A stretch of DNA of 6,222 nt. It comes from Planctomycetota bacterium (GTDB lineage Bacteria; Planctomycetota; Planctomycetia; Planctomycetales; Planctomycetaceae). Location of the stretch: assembly GCA_003669575.1 (NCBI GenBank), contig QWOR01000035.1:1-6222 (forward strand), in the 5' to 3' direction. Below, piece by piece: positions 1 to 6,147 of the stretch. The notes beneath the pieces are model-generated. The model had not been told where the DNA came from, searched no databases, and worked only from the letters and a program-made list of their open reading frames with translations. The stretch's first letter is position 1, and every line of letters begins with the position of its first letter. Both the position numbers and the translations under genes were made by a program.

Positions 1-150
1 CGGCCTTCCCACGCCGTCGATGATCCTTGAACAACGATCCGCGATGGTGAGACCGTGACCACGCAAAAATGACGGATTGGGAAAGCCGTCCTCCATTTTG
101 GCGATCTCAGTCGCTGTCATCGGCAAGTCGTCTGAGGCGAATGACCGCAT
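1..150 (-). CDS. N-terminal end of an unrecognised reading frame, cut by the left edge
   Basis: The minus strand is open from an ATG at 150 to the window edge (50 codons, no stop). The protein begins MRSFASDDLPMTATEIAKME and ends ...DRCSRIIDGVGRP at the edge. A purine-rich block, GGGAGGGG (complement of 156-163), lies 5 bases before the ATG and would serve as a ribosome binding site; an in-frame ATG at 180 lacks one. I do not recognise the family, and no signal peptide or membrane segment is visible. It lies directly downstream of three gene remnants on the same strand, so it may be another broken piece or the first intact gene beyond them. Only the part outside the window can decide. Confidence 0.35.
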   Translation of the reverse strand, partial: MRSFASDDLPMTATEIAKMEDGFPNPSFLRGHGLTIADRCSRIIDGVGRP

Positions 151-186
151 CAGTACCCCTCCCAATCGTATTTTTAGCATGTGACT

Positions 187-336
187 TTAGGTATCGCCGA
201 ACGGAAACTCAACCAGACAGCGAGTCAGATCCGGACTCGCTGCCTCCAGGGTCTGCAAGGCGGAGTCGATTCCCGGACCAAAGATCTGACGCATCGTGGA
301 CAGACCAAGGTCATACCGAGTGGATTCAAGCGACAT
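187..336 (-). pseudogene. Truncated carboxymuconolactone decarboxylase (CMD/AhpD-like) family gene, N-terminal part only
   Basis: This 49-residue frame begins MSLESTRYDLGLSTMRQIFG and ends LVEFPFGDT followed by TAA. The start fits the CMD family pattern (RYxxGLxxRRxxxG), and the end fits the block where homologues read roughly EFxFGDxYSRPGLD. Family members are usually 120 residues or more. The core helices with the CxxC or equivalent catalytic region are missing. The stop falls where homologues have Tyr (TAC to TAA would be one change), and the next codons AGT CAC resemble the expected Ser-Arg before similarity ends, so a nonsense mutation followed by loss of the rest is plausible. Its start lies 44 bases after the FAH remnant stop on the same strand, which suggests a former catabolic operon. 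The start is uncertain because the frame is open further upstream and no clear ribosome binding site is seen. The family call is from remembered motifs, not an alignment. Confidence 0.6.
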
Positions 337-380
337 CGACAGGTCGTCAGCAACACGGAACCAGAGATTGTGGAATGACT

Positions 381-875
381 TCAGTGGTACTTCCGCAACG
401 GCTCACGAAGTGGCCAGCGGCTCGGCAGCAGATTGCCTTGCGGTTCGGCAAACCGGCAATGGAGTGCCCCGAGACGTTCCATCGCAATCTGAATTTCCGC
501 ATTGGGGTCGATGAAGTCGTCATGGTCGCAACCGGTGCAATCCGGGATCGTTCCGAAGCCGATCACGGTCCCCGATTTGAGAGGGGCGATGAAACCTAGC
601 AAGGCAAACACGTCTTCAGCCTGATGGCTGATTTCGGAGGTGGATCCCCGGTACTTCACCTGACCATTCACCTGCACTGTGACATTCAGATTGTAGGGAT
701 CACCGACCTCATCGAGCGTTACCAGGTAGGGCCCGAGCTGATTCCCTTTTGCCATGTCTTTTGTCAGACAAAATCCACCCACAAACTCCGTGGCCTGAAT
801 GTCCCGGGCAGAGATGTCATTGAAGATGTAGAATCCATCCGTGTGATGCAAATCGATTTCAACCGAAGCAGTCAT
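381..875 (-). pseudogene. Fumarylacetoacetate hydrolase (FAH) family protein, N-terminally truncated
   Basis: The 164-residue frame carries the central and C-terminal FAH fold: DGFYIFNDISARDIQ (about residues 13-27), LGPYLVTLDEVGDP (about 47-60), VNGQVKYRGSTSEI, then SGTVIGFGTIPDCTG and MERLGALHCRF near the end. FAH enzymes hydrolyse or decarboxylate acylpyruvate-type compounds using a divalent metal bound by a Glu-x-Glu pair and an Asp. The Asp in FNDISARD is present, but the Glu-x-Glu region should lie upstream and is absent. Whole proteins are commonly 200-330 residues. The frame stays open upstream to about 977, but residues before the first ATG do not look like FAH sequence. The C-terminus looks natural. 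I judge it a remnant without activity. A short functional protein is a less likely alternative, and a frameshift near 890-910 could hide more of the N-terminus. Confidence 0.72.
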
Positions 876-988
876 TTTTCCTGTTCGAAATCCACATAGA
901 TGACCGCCAGCGTCCTTATGACAATTACTCGTGTGGAGGACTTCACGCCGGAGAGGATAGCGACTGTCCGGCAGGATTTAGCGATAGA

Positions 989-1224
989 TCACTCATTCGG
1001 AGCGATCAATTCTGGTGTGTAGTTCCTCACCGATCCGAACAGCGGTAAGACAGGATACTCTGCGATCTCCTCGCCGGGATACTGGTCGAACAGCGGCAAC
1101 AGCTGTGCCGGCTCGGTTAGCTGAGGATCGATCCAGTGCGAGTTTCTTCCGGGGAGAGGATCACCGGCATTCTGTCGTGAAGGGGCACCTCGACAAGGCC
1201 AGTGATATGGGGCGGACGCACCAT
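989..1224 (-). pseudogene. SRAP (YedK/HMCES-type) C-terminal remnant with an internal frameshift
   Basis: SRAP proteins form a covalent link to abasic sites in single-stranded DNA through an N-terminal Cys. Two minus-strand frames together give a typical SRAP C-terminal half. The first (1224 to about 1144) reads LVEVPLHDRMPVILSPEE, including the conserved His-Asp-Arg-Met-Pro block with the active-site His. The second (from about 1136 to the stop at 989) reads HWIDPQ, then FDQYPGEEIAEYPVLP, then SVRNYTPELIAPNE, matching the WLDP, YPAEEMxxYPV and VNSPRNDxPELI blocks of the family. The join at 1136-1146 needs a one-base shift, since the first frame meets a stop near 1118. The N-terminal half with Cys2 and the FYEW-type block is not found upstream. 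A sequencing error could explain the shift but not the missing half, so I call it a decayed gene. Confidence 0.68.
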
Positions 1225-1413
1225 CTTCCGACTTCATCGAACTGCACGCAGGTGCGCTGCCATTTTCATCCGGATTTTCAGCAGGGAAGCGCCACCATTT
1301 TCAACCGGGCTTAACATATGCTGCTCTCAGCATGATTTGTTACAGTCGTTTTGACGGGAAGTGAACATACCGTCTTGCCGTAAGGCGGCGACGAATCGAG
1401 CGGAGGTTTCTGA
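1225..1413. other. Gap between the SRAP remnant and the hydrolase gene
   Basis: No reading frame here gives recognisable protein on either strand. A weak 6-base-stem inverted repeat lies at 1318-1333 (ATGCTG, 4-base loop, CAGCAT). TTGACG at 1351-1356 resembles a -35 box, but no good -10 lies 16-18 bases after it. The hydrolase promoter is probably in this stretch but cannot be placed. Confidence 0.4.
1402..1406 (+). promoter_or_regulatory. Ribosome binding site of the alpha/beta hydrolase
   Basis: GGAGG lies 7 bases before the ATG at 1414. It supports that ATG over the internal ATGs at codons 7 and 11. Confidence 0.75.
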
Positions 1414-2196
1414 ATGGACCGACGTAGAGCAATGTTGACAGTGATGAGTATTTTCGCGTTTGCTTGCCGAAGTGCGACAGCGCAGGATGATCCGAAACGC
1501 TCCACCCCCGTACTCAAGTCCAATGTCGAGTATGCCGTAGTCGGCCGCAAGTCGCTCCAGCTCGATGCATACCTACCCGCAGGCAAAGTGCCGGTACCAG
1601 CAATCGTGCTCCTGCACGGCGGTGGATTCACCGGTGGCGCGAAGGGCGGTTATACGGGCGAACTAGCACGCCACCTTGCCGCCCAAGGCTACGCAGCCTT
1701 CGATATCGACTATCGGCTTATGGGGGATCTTGGGCCCGGAGCGACACTCCCAAAAGCAATAGAGGCAGCCCGAGAAGATCTGGCCCAAGCGGTTGAACAC
1801 GTTGTCGCCAATTCGAAGAGCTACGGCATCGATCCCGATCGGCTCGCTGTGGGCGGTGGATCGGCGGGCGCGATCGCCGCTCTCCTTGCCACCTATGGCG
1901 AGGATCGCTCGGCCCGGCAGCCTACCGCGGTCGTCAGTCTGTGGGGTGGCATGTATGGGCAGGAAAAAGCCATTAAGCCCGGCGACCCGCCTGTACTCCT
2001 GGTTCACGGAACGGCAGACAAGACGGTGCCCTTCGCGCACTCTGAATCGATTGCGACTGCCTCACGAAAAGCAGGTGTCGACGCTGTTCTATTGCGCATC
2101 GAGAACGGAGGACACACCCTGCCACTGAACCAGCGATTTCAGGGCCGGACAATCCTTGAGAGCGTCACGGAGTTCCTCGATATGCGACTAAAGTGA
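1414..2196 (+). CDS. Probable exported alpha/beta hydrolase (esterase/lipase, BD-FAE/acetyl esterase-like)
   Basis: The 260-residue protein has a short N-terminal export signal: Arg-rich start, hydrophobic run at about residues 7-18, likely cleavage near ATAQ (21-24). The mature part is a single alpha/beta hydrolase domain. The oxyanion-hole block HGGGF is at 68-72, the nucleophile elbow GGSAG at 148-152 with Ser150, the acid Asp202 in HGTADKTVPF, and His234 in GGHTL, so the triad is complete. The length fits secreted carboxyl esterases that remove acetyl, feruloyl or similar groups from plant or algal polysaccharides; the real substrate cannot be read from sequence. A GGAGG site 7 bases upstream supports the start. 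It stands alone: decayed minus-strand genes lie upstream and an 888-base non-coding stretch follows. The hydrophobic core of the signal is rather short, so a cytoplasmic enzyme is a minor alternative. Confidence 0.88.
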   Translation: MDRRRAMLTVMSIFAFACRSATAQDDPKRSTPVLKSNVEYAVVGRKSLQLDAYLPAGKVPVPAIVLLHGGGFTGGAKGGYTGELARHLAAQGYAAFDIDYRLMGDLGPGATLPKAIEAAREDLAQAVEHVVANSKSYGIDPDRLAVGGGSAGAIAALLATYGEDRSARQPTAVVSLWGGMYGQEKAIKPGDPPVLLVHGTADKTVPFAHSESIATASRKAGVDAVLLRIENGGHTLPLNQRFQGRTILESVTEFLDMRLK

Positions 2197-2206
2197 GGTG
2201 CAACAG

Positions 2207-2328
2207 GAAATCCAGGCGTGGCGATCACGAACAATCAGGACACGCCGACCCAAATATTGAACCGTAGGCGTGGTTGACGTGTGCCCGCTGGTGTTTCTGC
2301 ACCTCGGTTCACGCCGAGTCTGGATTTC
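2207..2328. repeat. Long imperfect inverted repeat enclosing about 90 bases
   Basis: The left arm GAAATCCAG+GCGTG (2207-2220) pairs with the right arm CACGC+CTGGATTTC (2310-2314 and 2320-2328), giving 14 base pairs interrupted by a 5-base bulge at 2315-2319. Inside, CACGCC and GGCGTG form a second, smaller inverted repeat. It begins 11 bases after the hydrolase stop. It could be a branched 3' RNA structure or the ends of a small non-autonomous mobile element. No target-site duplication is visible outside the arms and no transposase is present. There is no U-run, so it is not a standard terminator. Confidence 0.5.
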
Positions 2329-2410
2329 ACTAAGCACGTTGTCACCGCATTCCGCATGGGTCATGCCGACAGGTCCGGTGCGGGTTTCTCATTGACTGAA
2401 AATTGAAGTA

Positions 2411-2498
2411 CGCAAACAAATCTACAAAACAATCCTTGACAAATCGTGTTGGATGGCCGAATATATAAACACTACCTGGTTGGTAGTACTTGTTTGCG
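2411..2498. repeat. 9-base perfect inverted repeat flanking the candidate promoter
   Basis: CGCAAACAA at 2411-2419 and its exact reverse complement TTGTTTGCG at 2490-2498 bracket the candidate promoter at 2436-2469. The spacing suits either a DNA-looping or operator arrangement or chance; in RNA only the right arm would be transcribed if the promoter is real. Confidence 0.4.
2436..2469 (+). promoter_or_regulatory. Candidate sigma-70-like promoter in an AT-rich patch
   Basis: A perfect TTGACA (2436-2441) is followed by TATATA (2462-2467) or TATAAA (2464-2469). The spacing of 20-22 bases is longer than the usual 16-18, so the match is imperfect. It lies in the most AT-rich stretch of an otherwise GC-rich region, upstream of the hairpin-rich segment and the DUF1559 cassette, and points toward them. 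If used, it gives a leader of about 600 bases. Confidence 0.4.
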
Positions 2499-2612
2499 AG
2501 GGAAAATCCCCGCAACTGTGTTTCATGCAATGAGTCGCGGACATCACTGGTCGACCGGAATCCGTGGCAGTGACCGTACTGGTCCAACAATGTCTCTCTC
2601 ATCGACCCATCG

Positions 2613-2642
2613 GACGAAAGCCACCGTGCGTGGCGTTTCGTC
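2613..2642 (+). repeat. Strong hairpin with 12-base-pair stem
   Basis: GACGAAAGCCAC (2613-2624), loop CGTGC, then GTGGC-g-TTTCGTC (2630-2642) pair over 12 positions with one bulged G at 2635. No run of T follows, so a simple intrinsic terminator is unlikely. Confidence 0.6.
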
Positions 2643-2660
2643 TTCGACGCTCAAAGACGG

Positions 2661-2675
2661 CGGATCGTTGATCCG
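2661..2675 (+). repeat. Short perfect hairpin
   Basis: CGGATC, loop GTT, GATCCG: a 6-base-pair perfect stem 18 bases after the larger hairpin. It may be part of the same folded segment. Confidence 0.45.
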
Positions 2676-2746
2676 ACCGCTGGCCTTGCTGAACCAGGCC
2701 CATCACACGACTGGCTGCTGTCGCCCGTGTTGTTGCTGTTGAGCCA

Positions 2747-2777
2747 GCAATCGCTTTTGCACCCTTGCTGCGATTGC
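2747..2777 (+). repeat. 7-base-pair inverted repeat
   Basis: GCAATCG (2747-2753) and CGATTGC (2771-2777) are exact reverse complements around a 17-base loop. The left arm overlaps by one base the end of another inverted repeat, CTGGCT (2711-2716)/AGCCAG (2742-2747). Confidence 0.4.
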
Positions 2778-2877
2778 CCCGCCCTGTTCTCTGTCAGTTG
2801 AAGGGCCACTCTTGGCTCCGTTTCTGATGGAGTGACTGTCCCGCAGGGCGGCTTTTATCCATTCGCTGCGGTCTCTG

Positions 2878-2902
2878 GCCGGGGAGTGCGCTGCTCCCCG
2901 GC
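2878..2902 (+). repeat. Very stable GC-rich hairpin upstream of the DUF1559 gene
   Basis: GCCGGGGAG (2878-2886), 7-base loop TGCGCTG, CTCCCCGGC (2894-2902): a perfect 9-base-pair stem, nearly all G-C. No U-run follows. A second stem, GAGCCA/TGGCTC at 2935-2948, sits 32 bases later, itself flanked by CCTCG and CGAGG. Both lie within 210 bases of the DUF1559 start codon and could influence its expression. Confidence 0.55.
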
Positions 2903-3084
2903 GATGACGCCCCGCCTGAGCGCCCTCGTACTCAGAGCCACATGGCTCGGGCGAGGCCCGGCCGATCTTGTTTCTACACATTCACTGGTCAGAAGTCGGA
3001 CGGCTCGCAGCCGCCTCGACCAGCTGCGCTCCCGGTGCGCACAACGACCATTCACACATCCACATTCGATCGGAGAAATCGATC

Positions 3085-4086
<1,002 letters not shown>

Positions 4087-4131
4087 TCTCTCCGCCACCC
4101 ACACAAATCCATTCTCCCGAGTGCAGTGAGC

Positions 4132-4153
4132 CTCGCTCCTCAGTCTCAGCGAG
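4132..4153 (+). repeat. Small intergenic hairpin
   Basis: CTCGCT (4132-4137) and AGCGAG (4148-4153) pair over 6 bases around a 10-base loop in the 96-base gap between the DUF1559 and lipoprotein genes. It is too weak for a terminator and lacks a U-run; it might be an mRNA processing or stability element, or chance. Confidence 0.25.
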
Positions 4154-4182
4154 CTGGAAGAAAATTCACAAGGATCAACAAA

Positions 4183-4677
4183 ATGAAGAGGTTGAAGTTC
4201 TGGAAACCCGTCACAATGGCGTCACTGGGCTTGTTCCTGGCCAGTGGCTGTTCCGAGGGGCCCGAGTTGGGAATAGTCTCTGGAACGGTGAAACTGCAGG
4301 GACAGGCTGTGCCGTTTGCCTATGTCATGTTCCAGCCAGTCGATCCTCCGGGAACGTATGGCGCCGCCTACACCAAAGCGGACGGGACTTATGAACTCCG
4401 GTTCAGCGAATCCCGCAATGGGGCCACGCTCGGTAAGCATCAGGTCAAAATACGAACAGCCTCAACGGACGAGATCCAGGTCGAGGACAAGAACACCGGA
4501 CTCATGGTGACTCCTGAATTACCGAAGGGTTATCAGGGACGTCTGGAGTTTGAGTTCGATCGCACTGTCGCTTCAGGCAGCAATGCCCACGACTTCGATC
4601 TCGATCCAACCAAGGTGCCTAAGCCAGCGAAGACCTCCGGAACTCGCCGAGTCCGTCGCGCTGCGTTTCTCCCCTAA
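4183..4677 (+). CDS. Small lipoprotein with carboxypeptidase-regulatory-like (transthyretin-like) domain
   Basis: The 164-residue protein has a lipoprotein signal: MKRLKFWKP, a hydrophobic run, then the lipobox LASGC with Cys23 as the lipid-bearing residue. The rest looks like one beta-sandwich domain of the carboxypeptidase-regulatory type: GxVKLQGQAVPFAYVMFQP, then TKADGTYELRF (about 85-95), then KHQVKI. Planctomycetes often place such proteins directly after DUF1559 genes; their role is unknown, presumably structural or binding at the cell envelope. The ATG at 4183 with AAGGA 8 bases upstream is preferred to the GTG at 4126, which would bury the signal peptide. The last 18 or so residues (KPAKTSGTRRVRRAAFLP) are unusually basic and Ala-rich for this family and may be a replaced or frameshifted tail. 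Confidence 0.85.
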   Translation: MKRLKFWKPVTMASLGLFLASGCSEGPELGIVSGTVKLQGQAVPFAYVMFQPVDPPGTYGAAYTKADGTYELRFSESRNGATLGKHQVKIRTASTDEIQVEDKNTGLMVTPELPKGYQGRLEFEFDRTVASGSNAHDFDLDPTKVPKPAKTSGTRRVRRAAFLP

Positions 4678-4707
4678 CACACAGATCACACACACAGACC
4701 ACTGATC

Positions 4708-4712
4708 AAGGA
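4708..4712 (+). promoter_or_regulatory. Ribosome binding site of the sulfatase
   Basis: AAGGA lies 8 bases before the ATG at 4721. The same AAGGA-plus-8 layout precedes the lipoprotein gene (4170-4174), consistent with coordinated translation. Confidence 0.6.
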
Positions 4713-4720
4713 CACGAACC

Positions 4721-6097
4721 ATGCCACACGGAAACTCTTCCTGGCAACTACTGACACTGTTGCTGATTCTCGCTCTGCCTGCGGTTGCCACCCTGTCCGC
4801 CGCGGAGGCCAAACGGCCGCCGAACATCGTCATCATCGTGGCTGACGACCTCGGCTATGGTGACCTCGGTTACCTGGGCGGCAAAGACATCCCCACGCCA
4901 CGGATCGATGCCCTGGCTCATGACAGCGTGCGATTCTCGTCGGGCTATGTCTCGGGCCCCTACTGTAGCCCGACTCGGGCCGGGCTGCTGACCTCTCGCT
5001 ATCAGCAGCGATTTGGTCATGAGTTCAATCCCGGACCCAATGCGGCAGCGGGATTCGGCTTGAGCCTGGAAGAGAAAACGCTGGCGGATCGCCTCAAGGC
5101 AGTCGGGTACTCCACCGGAATCGTGGGGAAGTGGCACCTCGGGAACGAGGAGAAGTTTAACCCCACCAAGCGTGGCTTCGATGAGTTCTTCGGTTTCCTC
5201 GGCGGTGCCCACGGGTACTTCCCCGAAGAGGGCGGGAACAACCCGATTCTGCGAGGGACCGAGGTTGTCCAAGAGTCCGAATACCTGACCGATGCCTTCA
5301 CCCGTGAAGCCGTCTCCTACATCGACCGTCACAAGGACAAGCCCTTCTTCCTCTACCTGACCTATAACGCCGTGCACAATCCGCAGCACGCCAAGAAGGA
5401 ACATCTCGAACGATTTGCTTCGATCCCCGATGAACGCCGTCGAACTTATGCGGGCATGTTGACGGCGATGGACGAAGGAATCGGCCGCGTGCTCGACAAG
5501 GTGAAGGATGCCGGATTGGAGAACGATACTCTTGTCACCTTCATCAGTGACAACGGTGGCCCTCCGGCAAATGGTTCGACCAACGGGCCTCTGAATGGCC
5601 AAAAGGCGACAACATGGGAAGGAGGGATTCGTGTCCCCTTCCTCATCAAGTGGCCCGGCCAGCTGCCCGCTAACCAGGACTACTCGCAACCAGTCATCCA
5701 GCTCGACCTCGGCACGACGGTCCTTGCCGCTGCGGAAGCCAAAGTCGACGACGCTCAGAAACTCGACGGTGTGAACCTGTTGCCTTACTTGAAGGGGGAG
5801 AACAAAGACGCTCCTCATCAGTCGCTCTACTGGCGATTCGGAGAACAAATCGCACTGCGGAAAGGCGATTGGAAGCTGCTCAAGGTCCGCGGCGATGAGC
5901 AGGCCCGGCTCTACAACCTCAAGGATGACGTCGGCGAAAAGACCGATCTGGCCGCCAGGAATCCTGAGCTTCTGAGTGAACTGCAGAAGGAGTGGGATAC
6001 TTGGAATGCGACACTGGTTAAGCCATCATGGACTCCGGGACCGCAGCAGCAAGGCAATCGCCGCAATCAACGCAACCAGGTTCAATCCGTCAAGTAA
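4721..6097 (+). CDS. Secreted formylglycine-dependent sulfatase (arylsulfatase A-like)
   Basis: The 458-residue protein has a cleavable signal peptide (hydrophobic core about 9-25, likely cut after AEA at 28-30). It then carries a full sulfatase domain: metal ligands Asp42-Asp43 in IVADDLGYGD; the signature CSPTRAG, whose Cys82 would be oxidised to formylglycine; Lys137 and His139 in GKWHLG; His219 in AVHNPQH; Asp277-Asn278 in ISDNGG; and Lys295 in NGQKATTWEGG. All active-site positions are present, so it should hydrolyse sulfate esters, probably on sulfated glycans, outside the cytoplasm. The specific substrate cannot be read. One oddity is Ser92 where the signature normally has Gly (TSRYQ instead of TGRYQ). 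Maturation needs a formylglycine-generating or anaerobic maturing enzyme not seen here. The Asn/Gln/Arg-rich C-terminal tail is probably disordered. It is the third gene of the cassette, 43 bases after the lipoprotein. Confidence 0.95.
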   Translation: MPHGNSSWQLLTLLLILALPAVATLSAAEAKRPPNIVIIVADDLGYGDLGYLGGKDIPTPRIDALAHDSVRFSSGYVSGPYCSPTRAGLLTSRYQQRFGHEFNPGPNAAAGFGLSLEEKTLADRLKAVGYSTGIVGKWHLGNEEKFNPTKRGFDEFFGFLGGAHGYFPEEGGNNPILRGTEVVQESEYLTDAFTREAVSYIDRHKDKPFFLYLTYNAVHNPQHAKKEHLERFASIPDERRRTYAGMLTAMDEGIGRVLDKVKDAGLENDTLVTFISDNGGPPANGSTNGPLNGQKATTWEGGIRVPFLIKWPGQLPANQDYSQPVIQLDLGTTVLAAAEAKVDDAQKLDGVNLLPYLKGENKDAPHQSLYWRFGEQIALRKGDWKLLKVRGDEQARLYNLKDDVGEKTDLAARNPELLSELQKEWDTWNATLVKPSWTPGPQQQGNRRNQRNQVQSVK

Positions 6098-6147
6098 GTC
6101 CCCACCGGGCGTTTCTAAACACCCGCAATCGATATAGGACCGTTCTC
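6098..6147 (+). other. Gap after the sulfatase with a short imperfect dyad
   Basis: GGGcGTTT (6107-6114) and AAACaCCC (6117-6124) are complementary except for one C-A pair. The loop is only 2 bases and no U-run follows, so it is a poor terminator. Read-through into the next gene is likely. AGGA near 6136-6139 is the probable ribosome binding site for that gene. Confidence 0.35.

Larger units (their letters stand above)
2470..3084 (+). other. Non-coding, hairpin-rich segment upstream of the DUF1559 gene (possible structured leader or RNA)
   Basis: No frame on either strand looks like protein here. The segment is dense in short perfect stems: 2471-2487 (ACTACC/GGTAGT), 2496-2513 (GCG-a-GGG/CCCCGC, loop AAAAT), 2613-2642, 2661-2675, 2711-2747 (CTGGCT/AGCCAG), 2747-2777 (GCAATCG/CGATTGC), 2878-2902 and 2935-2948. 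It matches none of the common RNA classes I can recall (tmRNA, RNase P, SRP, 6S, usual riboswitches). The second hairpin is followed by CGCAACTGTG, which recalls part of a cobalamin riboswitch, but the other conserved blocks are absent. Whether it acts as a 5' untranslated leader, a separate RNA or neither is inference. Confidence 0.4.

Noticed and set aside
69..899. Plus-strand open frames of 176 and 91 codons
   Set aside because: They are antisense to the FAH and CMD remnants, whose minus-strand translations show clear family motifs. The plus-strand products show none.
1318..1379. Small dyad at 1318-1333 and TTGACG at 1351 as operator and promoter of the hydrolase
   Set aside because: The stem is only 6 bases and no -10 box lies at proper spacing; too weak to list as a promoter.
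2496..2530. Cobalamin riboswitch-like CGCAACTGTG after a hairpin
   Set aside because: Only this short block matches. The other conserved elements and a transport or cobalamin gene downstream are lacking.
2342..2602. 86-codon minus-strand open frame
   Set aside because: No family resemblance, no ribosome binding site noted, and unusual composition. It overlaps the AT-rich promoter candidate and hairpins.
2968..3084. 39-residue N-terminal extension of the DUF1559 protein from the ATG at 2968
   Set aside because: It would bury the prepilin leader, has no export character, and overlaps the hairpin-rich segment. The ATG at 3085 has a ribosome binding site and gives a normal leader.
4126..4182. 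GTG start for the lipoprotein
   Set aside because: It would place 19 polar residues before the lipoprotein signal. The ATG at 4183 has AAGGA at good spacing.
4748..5848. 366-codon open frame on the minus strand
   Set aside because: It lies fully antisense to the sulfatase, whose motifs are complete. The antisense translation has no recognisable domain and is explained by the codon bias of the real gene.
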